Source of the DNA: Akkermansiaceae bacterium
Lineage (GTDB): Bacteria > Verrucomicrobiota > Verrucomicrobiia > Verrucomicrobiales > Akkermansiaceae
Reading direction: 5' to 3'
Assembly: GCA_028822935.1 (NCBI GenBank)
Contig: JAPKCM010000007.1
Span: forward strand, 29,554-93,553
Length of the DNA: 64,000 bases
The notes beneath the pieces were generated by a model. The model was not told the DNA's origin. It saw nothing but the letters and a program-made list of their open reading frames with translations, and did no database searches. Both the position numbers and the translations under genes were made by a program. Positions 44,404 through 52,697 of the stretch are shown here, piece after piece. Within the stretch, counting starts at the first letter, position 1, and each line of letters starts with the position of its first letter.

Positions 44404-45866
44404 CGGCACATCCTTTCCACCTTTTCGTAATTCTCACGAAAGTGTTTTCCGAGTCGGTTCGTCATGCGCACCGCTTCGACTTTATCCCTTGATTTAAAAG
44501 TGCTCCGAATCTCGGTTCCTGTGATCTCGTAAGACACCGGACTCACATCGAAAAATATCTTGCTAGCCTCTTCCGGAAACCCTTTTTTCTCAAGAGCCTT
44601 CCACGCTGATTTCATTTCCTCATGGCTGTCGATGCTCATCACCCGGATGATGTTTCGGAGCGGAGTGAAAAGGTGACCGGTTAGCTTCGAGTCGTAAAAG
44701 AAACGATCGGCAACTTCGTAGGGCATGGCATCAGGATCGGTCATCATGGAAAGATAAGGCTCTTGGTAAAGGTCTCTTCGAATGGGGAGTCGCCGTAGCG
44801 CTCGAAACCGGGGTCCCATTTCTTCGCCCGGTCGGGCATTCCAAATCATCTGACCTTCTTTACTGAGGAGGAAACGAACGAACTCTTGCGCTAGCTCCAT
44901 GTTGGGTGCTCCTTTTAAAACAGCAACCGGATCAACGCTCACGGAAGTCCCGCCCTTTGGTGCCACAAAATGAACTCGCGAAGTTCCATCGTCCTTCTTG
45001 AGAATCTCATTGTAAGTCCTCCCGTAGAAGTCAATCGACATTCCCGCAACCGCATTTCCCTGGCCGACATCTCGAGGTGGCTTTGAAGAACTATCGGTGA
45101 AATATTTCGCGTTTGCAGTGACCCGTTGGATCAAGTTAAGTCCTCTTGTCCACCCTCGTGAGACCGCTTCATCGCGATCTCCGCCTTTGGCAATCTCTTC
45201 ATGGATCTGCTGCTGAATGAGCATTTCAAACGCCTTGGCTACCGAGCCACTTTTCGTCGGATCCGCAAGCGCAACTCCCTTGATGTAAGCGGGGTCACCG
45301 AGATCCATCCACGATGTTGGCGGTTCCAACCCCCGCCTCTTCAAGCTGTCGGTATTGTAACAGATCCCAAACGATGAGAGGCAGCACCCGATCCAAGTTT
45401 TATTGGAGTCGTAATAGGTCTCCCCGCTGACGGTGGGTGGAATGATGTCGTTTTCGAAAAGCTCTGCCTGATTCTTAAAAATAGCCAGCTCCACAAAACG
45501 CCCCTTTTTTGCTTGTCCGGAAAAGTCATACTCACCTCCGCCAAAAAACAAATCGATCCCGATCCCCTCGCTCCCCCGCTCTTCTGCGGCCTGGAAGGCA
45601 CCATCGAGCACGCGCTTAATTTCGCTCGTTCCTCCTGGAGTGCGCCAATTGACGTAGACGCTCTTGCCCTTTTCCTTCTCATACCATTCGGAAAAGGCGT
45701 CCCCAAATTCGCGGCGAATGGCCTCGTTATGCGGCGTGATGATTTCAAGACGCAACTCGGCATTGGCGGCCGACTCACTCACGGTGTCCCGCATAATGAG
45801 AGGTGTCGCCACGACAATTGCGAGCGGGACAAAGACGCCAAGATACTTTTTCCAGGATCCTTTCAT
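44400..45866 (-). CDS. ABC transporter substrate-binding protein (iron-type), membrane-anchored
   Basis: 488 aa, longer than usual FbpA proteins (about 330-350). An N-terminal hydrophobic helix (YLGVFVPLAIVVATPLIM) is followed by a periplasmic binding fold (LRLEIITPHNEAIRREFGDAF, then the hinge region SGGEYDF-like, SVSVDPVAVLKGAPNMELAQEFVRFLLS). The last about 100 residues are an extra helical part. Fe(III) as substrate is inferred from the permease and ATPase type and is not certain. It lies between the ATPase gene (1-nt gap) and the permease gene (overlap). Confidence 0.85.
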   Translation of the reverse strand: MKGSWKKYLGVFVPLAIVVATPLIMRDTVSESAANAELRLEIITPHNEAIRREFGDAFSEWYEKEKGKSVYVNWRTPGGTSEIKRVLDGAFQAAEERGSEGIGIDLFFGGGEYDFSGQAKKGRFVELAIFKNQAELFENDIIPPTVSGETYYDSNKTWIGCCLSSFGICYNTDSLKRRGLEPPTSWMDLGDPAYIKGVALADPTKSGSVAKAFEMLIQQQIHEEIAKGGDRDEAVSRGWTRGLNLIQRVTANAKYFTDSSSKPPRDVGQGNAVAGMSIDFYGRTYNEILKKDDGTSRVHFVAPKGGTSVSVDPVAVLKGAPNMELAQEFVRFLLSKEGQMIWNARPGEEMGPRFRALRRLPIRRDLYQEPYLSMMTDPDAMPYEVADRFFYDSKLTGHLFTPLRNIIRVMSIDSHEEMKSAWKALEKKGFPEEASKIFFDVSPVSYEITGTEIRSTFKSRDKVEAVRMTNRLGKHFRENYEKVERMCR

Positions 45867-45867
45867 C

Positions 45868-46920
45868 TTAGTCTTTTAAAAGAGTGATGTCGTCTGGAGC
45901 TACGTGAAGACCCACTTCGGTTTCTCCGGCTTCCCGAATTTGGCGCGGATTCATTTCTGTGATTTGGATTTTGCTGCCGTCTCTCAGCTCCACCGCATAT
46001 TGGACCAGGTTGCCCAGATAAGTTCTCTCGCGAACTCTTCCGATTAAGGTGGTTCCGTTGGGATCCCCCAGGGTGATGGCCTCAGGTCGCATCGAAAGCA
46101 GCGCCTCCGCACCCTCGCTGGGCGTCCAATCATTAACCGTAATCCTCCCCTTGATATTCCCGTTGGGAGTGCTCAGATGGTCGCCATTGATGGTTCCTCG
46201 CAACAGGTTGGTCTCACCAATGAATCCCGCCACGTAGGAGCAGCATGGATTTCGATAAATCTCCTCGGGTGGTCCGACTTGCACCACGTGCCCCGAATCC
46301 ATCACGGCCATGCGATCCGCCATCGAAAGCGCCTCTGACTGATCATGCGTCACATAAACTCCGGTGAGCTCATTCTCCTTGGTGATCCGGCGGATCTCCG
46401 AGCGCATCTCGAGCCGCAGCTGGGCATCAAGATTCGAGAGCGGCTCATCCAAAAGAAGACACTTGGGCTTCACCACCAAGGCTCGTGCTAATGAAACTCG
46501 CTGCTGCTGGCCTCCTGACATTTGATCGATTCCCCTCGGCCCATAGCCCTCGAGCTTCACCATCGAGAGAGCCTCCTCGACCCTCCTCTTGATCTCGTCT
46601 TTGGGAACCTTCCGTTCCTCGAGTCCGAAGGCGATGTTTTGCCCGACCGTCATATGCGGCCAGAGCGCGTAGCTTTGAAAGACCATTGCGGCCTCTCGTT
46701 TGTGCGGTGGAAGATGAGTCACATCACGTTCACCAAAGTGAATCGTGCCCGCGGTGGGCTTTTCCAACCCGGCGATACATCGCAATAAAGTCGTCTTTCC
46801 ACAGCCACTCCCACCAAGAAGGAAGAAGAGTTCTCCCGGAGCAATTTCCAGCGTCACCTTATCGAGTGCCGTAACCTCCCCAAATCGTTTTGTAATCTCC
46901 TGAGCCCTGATTGCCTCCAT
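45868..46920 (-). CDS. ABC transporter ATP-binding protein (FbpC/PotA-like)
   Basis: About 350 aa. Walker A GGSGCGKTTLL, signature MSGGQQQRVSLARAL, Walker B CLLLDEPLSNLD and the switch His in VTHDQSEAL are all present. The C-terminal TOBE-type regulatory part (LLSMRPEAITL, YLGNLVQYAVEL) is typical of the FbpC/PotA/MalK group. ATG at 46920 (MEAIRAQEITKRFG) is preferred; a GTG at 46962 would add 14 residues. It heads the importer operon and is divergent from the FHA gene. Confidence 0.92.
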   Translation of the reverse strand: MEAIRAQEITKRFGEVTALDKVTLEIAPGELFFLLGGSGCGKTTLLRCIAGLEKPTAGTIHFGERDVTHLPPHKREAAMVFQSYALWPHMTVGQNIAFGLEERKVPKDEIKRRVEEALSMVKLEGYGPRGIDQMSGGQQQRVSLARALVVKPKCLLLDEPLSNLDAQLRLEMRSEIRRITKENELTGVYVTHDQSEALSMADRMAVMDSGHVVQVGPPEEIYRNPCCSYVAGFIGETNLLRGTINGDHLSTPNGNIKGRITVNDWTPSEGAEALLSMRPEAITLGDPNGTTLIGRVRERTYLGNLVQYAVELRDGSKIQITEMNPRQIREAGETEVGLHVAPDDITLLKD

Positions 46921-47032
46921 TGGGGTGGATGCTTCCAATTTTGAAGCAAAAGGCAAGCTCACGAATGCAAGTTTTCCATTCGCATTCCCTTAGAATCTAT
47001 GAATAACTTCTCTCAGCCAACTTTCTTATTCC

Positions 47033-47662
47033 ATGCCTCGCGTCAGCATCACGATCCCCGAAAAAAACCCTCAGCCCTATCGTTTTAAACTCGATCGTAA
47101 CAAGGTCACGATTGGACGTAGCGCCGATAACGACATCGTTATCGACGACCCTTCGGTTTCGAGCGCTCATTGCACAATGGAGCGGATCGACGGAGGTTAC
47201 ATTCTTCGTGATCGAAACTCCACCAATGGAATCAGTCTCCACGACGACCAAATGGAGGTCATCGATCTTCGGAATGGAGACGACGTAAAGGTCGGAGATG
47301 TCCAATTTGAGTATAGTTTAGCCGATGAGGAGCTCGATACTCTCGATGAGGAGGACTTCAAACCGAACGAGAAACAGAAGAAGGCGAAAGATGACCCAGC
47401 CGCGCCCAAGAAGATCACTCGCAACTCAGCTGCTCAATCGCCAAGCTTTCCTCCTCAGCAGATGCTCGCCTCGAGTGAGGCGGGTGGCGGAATGATCTCC
47501 TTTGCTACCTTTGTTTTAGGAATCTTTGCCCTCATTGCTGGCCTCAATAACGGCTACGTCAAGAAACAGGAGAAGCTGGAACGCACCGGCGATATCACTC
47601 TTCATGGCGACGTTTTAAACGGTCGCCCTGCCCTTGAGGAAAAGAAGGTCGAGGATGAATAG
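47033..47662 (+). CDS. FHA-domain membrane protein
   Basis: 209 aa. The N-terminal forkhead-associated domain (residues 1-95) carries the phosphothreonine-binding residues in IGRSADNDIVI, then SVSSAHCTM and DRNSTNGISL. A charged linker rich in Glu, Asp and Lys follows, then a single helix (MISFATFVLGIFALIAGL, near 165). The FHA domain should read phosphorylated partners at the membrane. The kinase-like/PP2C fusion at 6.7-7.9 kb is one possible source of phosphate signals, but no link is shown. It is convergent with proA. Confidence 0.88.
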   Translation: MPRVSITIPEKNPQPYRFKLDRNKVTIGRSADNDIVIDDPSVSSAHCTMERIDGGYILRDRNSTNGISLHDDQMEVIDLRNGDDVKVGDVQFEYSLADEELDTLDEEDFKPNEKQKKAKDDPAAPKKITRNSAAQSPSFPPQQMLASSEAGGGMISFATFVLGIFALIAGLNNGYVKKQEKLERTGDITLHGDVLNGRPALEEKKVEDE

Positions 47663-47684
47663 CGGCTTTCGCTTTCTAAGCTTC

Positions 47685-48947
47685 CTATAACTTCGTCTGT
47701 CCGTTTCCACGGACGCGATATTGGTAGGAAGTCAGCTCGCGTAGACCCATTGGTCCCCTCGCGTGCAATTTGTCGGTGGATATACCAATCTCAGCACCGA
47801 ACCCAAATTCCTCCCCGTCGCTAAAGCGGGTTGAAACATTGTGGAAGACACAGGCGGAATCGTTTTCTGTTAAGAAGCGCTCCGCGATGTCAACGTTTTC
47901 AGTCACAATCGTCTCGGTGTGCTGTGAGCTGTGCGCATTGATGTGGGCAATTGCTTCATCAATAGATGCGACGACTTTAACCGAGAGGATGTAATCCAGG
48001 TATTCGCGATCCCAATCTTCTTCCAAGGCAGGAACCACCGGGATTACAGCCTGAGTTACTTCATCCCCCCGGAGCTCGACATTCTTAGCACCTAAAGCGG
48101 CGGCAACCTTCGGTAGAAATTCATCGGCGATCGCAGCATCGACCAAAAGCGTTTCAAGAGCGTTGCAGACACTGGGTTTCTGGGTTTTAGAATCGACGAC
48201 GATTTTGACTGCCATTTCCTGGTCGGCCTTGCTGTGAATGTAGGCGTGGCAAATTCCATCATAGTGCTTGATGACAGGCATCCGTGCGTGCGAGACGACC
48301 GCTTCGATCAGGCCCTTTCCTCCCCGAGGAATGATGAGGTCGAGATATTGATCCATCCCTGCCATTATGGCGACACTTTCACGATCAGTGAAAGGGATGA
48401 GTTGGACCGCTCCTTCCGGAAGTCCCGCTGCTTCGCCTCCTTTTTGTAAAGCGTCAGCGAGAGCTCTGTTCGAATGAATGGCCTCGGATCCACCACGTAA
48501 AATGGTGGCATTTCCTGATTTTAGGCAAAGGACGGCTGCGTCGCTCGTGACGTTGGGCCGGCTTTCGTAAATGATTCCAATCACTCCAATAGGAACGCGA
48601 ATCTGCTGAATGCGTAATCCATTGGGTCGATCCCATTCTTCGAGAATCTCCCCGACGGGATCAGGCAGAGTTGCCACCTTTTCTACTCCAGCGGCAACTG
48701 CTTCAAGACGAACCTCATCAAGGCGAAGTCGATCCAGCATCGCACTGGTGAGACCGCGTCCTTCTCCAGCAGTGAGATCCTTGGCATTGGCAGCGAGGAT
48801 GCTGGCTGAGGCAGATCGGATTCCTTGTGCCATCGCGCCAAGGATCCCGTTTTTTTGATCGGCGGAAAGAATGGCGAGGGCGCGAGCTGCGGAGCGCGCT
48901 TTTTCGCCCATCGCGTAGATCTCTGATTTAATTTGCTCGCTCGTCAC
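47685..48947 (-). CDS. proA: Gamma-glutamyl phosphate reductase
   Basis: 420 aa. Second step of proline synthesis: NADPH-dependent reduction of glutamyl-5-phosphate to glutamate-5-semialdehyde. Aldehyde dehydrogenase superfamily blocks are seen: PIGVIGIIYESRPNVTSDAA, IPRGGKGLI, the catalytic Cys in KPSVCNALETLLV, and the C-terminal EIGISTDKLHARGPMGL-type segment. The start is GTG (with MTSEQIKSEIY). It lies 57 nt after proB, as usual in the proBA pathway. Confidence 0.95.
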   Translation of the reverse strand: MTSEQIKSEIYAMGEKARSAARALAILSADQKNGILGAMAQGIRSASASILAANAKDLTAGEGRGLTSAMLDRLRLDEVRLEAVAAGVEKVATLPDPVGEILEEWDRPNGLRIQQIRVPIGVIGIIYESRPNVTSDAAVLCLKSGNATILRGGSEAIHSNRALADALQKGGEAAGLPEGAVQLIPFTDRESVAIMAGMDQYLDLIIPRGGKGLIEAVVSHARMPVIKHYDGICHAYIHSKADQEMAVKIVVDSKTQKPSVCNALETLLVDAAIADEFLPKVAAALGAKNVELRGDEVTQAVIPVVPALEEDWDREYLDYILSVKVVASIDEAIAHINAHSSQHTETIVTENVDIAERFLTENDSACVFHNVSTRFSDGEEFGFGAEIGISTDKLHARGPMGLRELTSYQYRVRGNGQTKL

Positions 48948-49004
48948 TTGGGCGGAGTCATAACCGAGATTGATCCGGGATGAAAGTGATTCTGCGGGGA
49001 GAAT

Positions 49005-49757
49005 TTATTGAGACTGCGCAAGGAATCTTGTCCCCATACCGGAACCAGAGACCAATTGGCTCAATTGTTCGGGATTTCTCCCGTTGGCGATCAGCACTTC
49101 TATTCCATTTTGAGTGGCGAAGGCGACCGATTGAAGCTTAGAGGCCATTCCCCCAATGGAAAACTTACCGCTCTCATCACGTGCGAGATTAAGGACCGCG
49201 CCGACCTCGGGAACTTCAGGGATCAGCGTGCCCTCCTCGTCCAAGAGCCCATCAACCGTCGTAAATAGGATCAGCTTGTTAGCTCCGACCAACTCGGCGA
49301 CACGGGCACTGAGCATGTCATTATCGCCCACGCGCAGTTCCTCAACCGCTACCGAGTCATTTTCGTTAATGATTGGAACAATAGATCCGTGAGTGAGGAG
49401 GCGCTCCAAAGTTGCCAAGACTCGCTCCTTATTTCCCTCAAGATCACTTCCTGTAAGAAGAAGTTGCGCTGCATGAAGATCAAAGTCCTGAAAAAGAGTG
49501 TCATACTTCCGCATCAACCGGGCTTGTCCAACCGCTGCTGCCGCTTGGCGACCCTCGACATCCTCGGGGTAAGAAGTCAATCCAAGCGCAGAAACCCCTG
49601 CCCCAACTGCGCCCGAAGAGACCAAAATGCAAGGCTGCCCGCTGCCATGTAAGGCGGATACCGCCGTCACGAGCTTTACCAGAGAAGAGCCGTCCAATGT
49701 ACCATTCTCACGAGTGAGAACGCCAGTGCCGACTTTAATGACAATGGGGGTAATCAT
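49005..49757 (-). CDS. proB: Glutamate 5-kinase without PUA domain
   Basis: 250 aa. It phosphorylates glutamate in the first step of proline synthesis. The amino acid kinase fold is complete: IVIKVGTGVLT, LVSSGAVGAGVSALG, PIINENDSV, DNDMLSARVA and FTTVDGL, GGMASKLQ. The C-terminal PUA domain of E. coli-type ProB (about 367 aa) is absent. The single-domain form is known from other bacteria. It lies 2 nt after argS and upstream of proA. Confidence 0.93.
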   Translation of the reverse strand: MITPIVIKVGTGVLTRENGTLDGSSLVKLVTAVSALHGSGQPCILVSSGAVGAGVSALGLTSYPEDVEGRQAAAAVGQARLMRKYDTLFQDFDLHAAQLLLTGSDLEGNKERVLATLERLLTHGSIVPIINENDSVAVEELRVGDNDMLSARVAELVGANKLILFTTVDGLLDEEGTLIPEVPEVGAVLNLARDESGKFSIGGMASKLQSVAFATQNGIEVLIANGRNPEQLSQLVSGSGMGTRFLAQSQ

Positions 49758-49759
49758 GA

Positions 49760-51523
49760 TTACATTCTTTCAGGGACCTGAATCCCCAGGAGGTTCAGAC
49801 CATCTTTAATAACTCGCGAAGTGAGGTCACAAAGGATGAGTCGGCTTTCCCGCGTCTCCCCTTCTGCTTTCAACACCGGGCAGGCCTCGAAAAATGAGTG
49901 GAAAGAACGGGCAAGTTCCAAAAGGTAGGTTGCAAGAAGGTTCGGACGAAAATCATCCAAAACAACGCTCACATTATCGCCAAAGCGAGTGAGCATCCGA
50001 ACGAGGTGAATTTCTGCTGGTTCCGTGATCGTCAGTTTTTCGGCATCAAGAGTGTTCACTGCACCTTCCTCCAGCTTCCGGAAAATCGAGCGCGCACGAA
50101 CGTAACTATAGAAAAGGTAAGGTGCGGTGTCCCCTTCAAGAGCCACCATTTTATCGAGATCGAACACGTAGTCGGACATGCGGTGATGCGATAGCTCGGT
50201 GAATTTTACCGAATTAACTCCGATCAGCTCAGCAAGCTCATCCTTCTCTTCTTCAGTATCAAGATGGCTCTTATTTCCAATCACCTCACGGGCCGCTTTG
50301 ACCGCGTCGTTCAGGACATCGGCGAGCTGGGGCAGATCCCCCGCACGCGTCTTAAGCGGTTTACCGTCCTTTCCAAGGATCGTACCGAAGGCAACATGCA
50401 CGAGATCGATTTGCTCGTAACCAAGACGACGAGAAACTTCGAAGAGCTGTTTAAAATGTCCACCCTGGCGGAAGTCGACGACATACCAAACTTTGTCGGC
50501 ATTCCACTCGTCAGCTCGGAAGGCAACGGTGGCAATGTCGGTCGTCGCATAATTATAAGCACCATCCTTCTTGCGAACGATCATCGGGTAATGCTGCCAT
50601 TCGCCATCTCGATTGACCTTAAAAGGATCATTCTTGGACTTGCCGGACTCGTTAGAAAAGACACAGAGCGCTCCGTCACTATCACGCGCCAAATTTCGGG
50701 ACTTAAGTTTCTCAACCAGCGGAGCAAGCGCATCATTGTAGGCGCTCTCGCCTAACCAGTGGTCAAAAGAAACGTCGAGACGCGTGTAGATTTCATTCAG
50801 CCCTTTTTTAGAAAGTTCCAAACAGCGATTCCAGATCGCAAGATTCTCTGGGTTACCATCTTGAAGAGCCACCAACTCTTGGCGACAGGCGTCCTTGATT
50901 GACTGGTCTTCTTTGCATGCGTCAGTCGCTGAACGATACAGCCGCAGTAATTCCTGAAGTGGCTCGATTCCAAGCTGCTCTTCATTGACTTCCTTCTTCC
51001 AGGCCCAGGTCACCATTCCAAACTGAGTTCCCCAGTCTCCGATATGGTTGTCCTTAATGACCCTGTGTCCAAGGCGGGAAGCAATACGACCCAAGCATTC
51101 GCCGATAATGGTCGAGCGAATATGCCCGATATGCATTGGCTTGGCGACATTTGGAGCTGAGAAATCGATGACGACTATTTCGGGCCGGGAAACTACTTGG
51201 ACCGCATGACTGGGATCTTGCCACTGCTCTTTTGCCAAGGCGCTCCAAGTTTCTGCAGTGAGAGTGAAATTTAAAAAACCGGGACCAGCGATGCTGACCT
51301 CTGCGAGAGCCGCCGCATCGAGATGCTCCATGAGCTCGGAAGCAAGATCACGAGGGTTCTTACCGGCTGGCTTCGCGAGAGCCATCGCGACTGTGCTCTG
51401 GTAGTCACCATAACGAAGATCATCAGCCGGCTTCACCTGAATGCGTGAAGGATCAGGAACTTCGAGGCCGATCTCGGCAAGAGCGGCGAGGAGTTTTTCA
51501 GTGAGCAGCTTCGGAATGTTCAT
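49760..51523 (-). CDS. argS: Arginyl-tRNA synthetase
   Basis: About 587 aa. Class I synthetase charging tRNA-Arg. The N-terminal tRNA-binding domain (about 1-110) is followed by the HIGH motif in KPMHIGHIRSTIIGECL. Further blocks are HIGDWGTQFGMV, DIATVAFR-YE-type segments, HVAFGTILGKDGKPLKTRAG (the KMSKS-equivalent region), and the C-terminal anticodon-binding helices (LVRMLTRFGDNV). ATG at 51523 was chosen because a longer frame would overlap the upstream gene. It lies in an operon with the PTS IIA-like gene, proB and proA. Confidence 0.95.
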   Translation of the reverse strand: MNIPKLLTEKLLAALAEIGLEVPDPSRIQVKPADDLRYGDYQSTVAMALAKPAGKNPRDLASELMEHLDAAALAEVSIAGPGFLNFTLTAETWSALAKEQWQDPSHAVQVVSRPEIVVIDFSAPNVAKPMHIGHIRSTIIGECLGRIASRLGHRVIKDNHIGDWGTQFGMVTWAWKKEVNEEQLGIEPLQELLRLYRSATDACKEDQSIKDACRQELVALQDGNPENLAIWNRCLELSKKGLNEIYTRLDVSFDHWLGESAYNDALAPLVEKLKSRNLARDSDGALCVFSNESGKSKNDPFKVNRDGEWQHYPMIVRKKDGAYNYATTDIATVAFRADEWNADKVWYVVDFRQGGHFKQLFEVSRRLGYEQIDLVHVAFGTILGKDGKPLKTRAGDLPQLADVLNDAVKAAREVIGNKSHLDTEEEKDELAELIGVNSVKFTELSHHRMSDYVFDLDKMVALEGDTAPYLFYSYVRARSIFRKLEEGAVNTLDAEKLTITEPAEIHLVRMLTRFGDNVSVVLDDFRPNLLATYLLELARSFHSFFEACPVLKAEGETRESRLILCDLTSRVIKDGLNLLGIQVPERM

Positions 51524-51536
51524 GAAGATATGGAAG

Positions 51537-51998
51537 TTAGGAGACTCCAGAAGAGAAGATGGCAGAGATTTCAGAGGCACTTGAAGCGGCTTTTAATTCC
51601 TCACGGCATTCGCATTGAGAAAACACTTTCGCCAGTTCCGCTAAAGTCAGGAGATGTTGTGCCGTTTGTCCCTCAGGTGCAAGGAGGAGCACAATGGTGT
51701 GAGAGGGGGCGTTGTCAGGAGATTCAAAATCAACCCCAATCTCTGAACGCGCAAATACCGCGAGAATCTCTTCGAGTCCCTCGACCCGGGCATGAGGAAT
51801 GGCGACCCCTGAACCGAGCCCGGTTCCCACTTGAATCTCCCGATCAATCACGGCTTCACCAAAGCGCTCACAATCCTCGGGAGAAATACGCCCAATCTTT
51901 GCAAGATGGCCAATCATTTCCCCGATGACGTCTTCATGCTCGACGCTGGCGAGTTCAAGAATGACGCACTCGGGCGGAATCAATTGACGAAGGTTCAT
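51537..51998 (-). CDS. PTS EIIA (fructose/nitrogen-type) domain protein
   Basis: About 153 aa, the size of a single EIIA-Fru/PtsN domain. The phosphorylated His is in GVAIPHARVEGL near residue 70; TGLGSGVAIPH is the standard block. It probably has a regulatory role (PtsN-like), because no EIIB/EIIC genes are next to it. ATG at 51998 is preceded by a strong ribosome binding site (GGGAGGAG). It heads the argS-proB-proA operon. Confidence 0.85.
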   Translation of the reverse strand: MNLRQLIPPECVILELASVEHEDVIGEMIGHLAKIGRISPEDCERFGEAVIDREIQVGTGLGSGVAIPHARVEGLEEILAVFARSEIGVDFESPDNAPSHTIVLLLAPEGQTAQHLLTLAELAKVFSQCECREELKAASSASEISAIFSSGVS

Positions 51999-52127
51999 GA
52001 AACAAACTCCTCCCAGGTGAGTCAGAGGAAAGCTCGTGCTAGTTCGCATCTCCTAAAGATTCAAGACCAATTCCAATCACAGTCTCGAGGCTTGACCCCG
52101 CTTTGCCATCTCGTCGACACTCCCTCA

Positions 52128-52622
52128 ATGCGAATTCTCCCCTGTCTTCTGATCGCCCTCCTATTGGCTTCCTGCTCCATTACTCCGATGGGAAGAGGGA
52201 ATCTGGGCGATCATCCCGATCCTGCGACCAGAAGAGCAAATATCTTAGCTGAGCCAAGAGGAAATTTTTTCTATGGTAGACGTTACTTCGTCCAAAAAAC
52301 TCGTTTTTGGGGATATCTCCGCAAGCCTGGCCAATCAGCGACCTCCGCGAAGCTCGTTATCTTTAATGAGTCCAAAATGAAAAATCCTGATCGCCTTCCC
52401 GAATCTGGCCCTGCGGGACGTCGTTACGGCTTCGACCAAAACTACGATTACCGTATTTACGGAAACTATACCGGTCGGACACTCTACGAGCCTAACAGCA
52501 ATCAATTCCTTCCTGAGTTTCTCCTGACGCGTTACGAACTGCTCAACAAGGATCCAGGTTGGCTCTTTTCGCCAGCTGACGTCTACTCACCGATCAGAGT
52601 GACACTCCTCCCTCGCTGGTAG
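52128..52622 (+). CDS. Small lipoprotein of unknown function
   Basis: 164 aa. The N-terminus MRILPCLLIALLLASC is a signal peptide with lipobox LASC; Cys16 would be acylated, probably by the Lnt encoded at 39.8 kb in this window. The mature part is rich in Tyr, Arg, Asn and Pro (FYGRRYFVQKTRFWGYL, YDYRIYGNYTGRTLYEP) and matches no family I recognise. It ends 9 nt before the Rex operator of the nuoDEF promoter. Confidence 0.75.
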   Translation: MRILPCLLIALLLASCSITPMGRGNLGDHPDPATRRANILAEPRGNFFYGRRYFVQKTRFWGYLRKPGQSATSAKLVIFNESKMKNPDRLPESGPAGRRYGFDQNYDYRIYGNYTGRTLYEPNSNQFLPEFLLTRYELLNKDPGWLFSPADVYSPIRVTLLPRW

Positions 52623-52631
52623 GTGGTCGAC

Positions 52632-52651
52632 TTTGTGAAATATTTCACAAA
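52632..52651. promoter_or_regulatory. Rex operator upstream of nuoDEF
   Basis: TTTGTGAAATATTTCACAAA is a perfect 20-bp palindrome and contains the Rex consensus TTGTGAA-N4-TTCACAA. It overlaps the predicted -35 region of the nuoD promoter, which is the expected place for repression. The rex gene is at 8027 in the same window. Confidence 0.9.
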
Positions 52652-52673
52652 CTCCTTGCGAGACCCGTAATAT
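52644..52673 (+). promoter_or_regulatory. Promoter of nuoDEF
   Basis: TTCACA (52644-52649) is followed after 18 nt by TAATAT (52668-52673). The -35 lies inside the right half of the Rex operator. The predicted start is near 52680, about 18 nt before the nuoD ATG. Confidence 0.55.
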
Positions 52674-52697
52674 AGGGGTTTTATCCCAACGCGCACC

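Noticed and set aside
51831..52622. Long version (263 codons) of the lipoprotein gene
   Set aside because: The upstream part overlaps the PTS IIA-like gene on the other strand; the lipoprotein signal peptide starts exactly at 52128.
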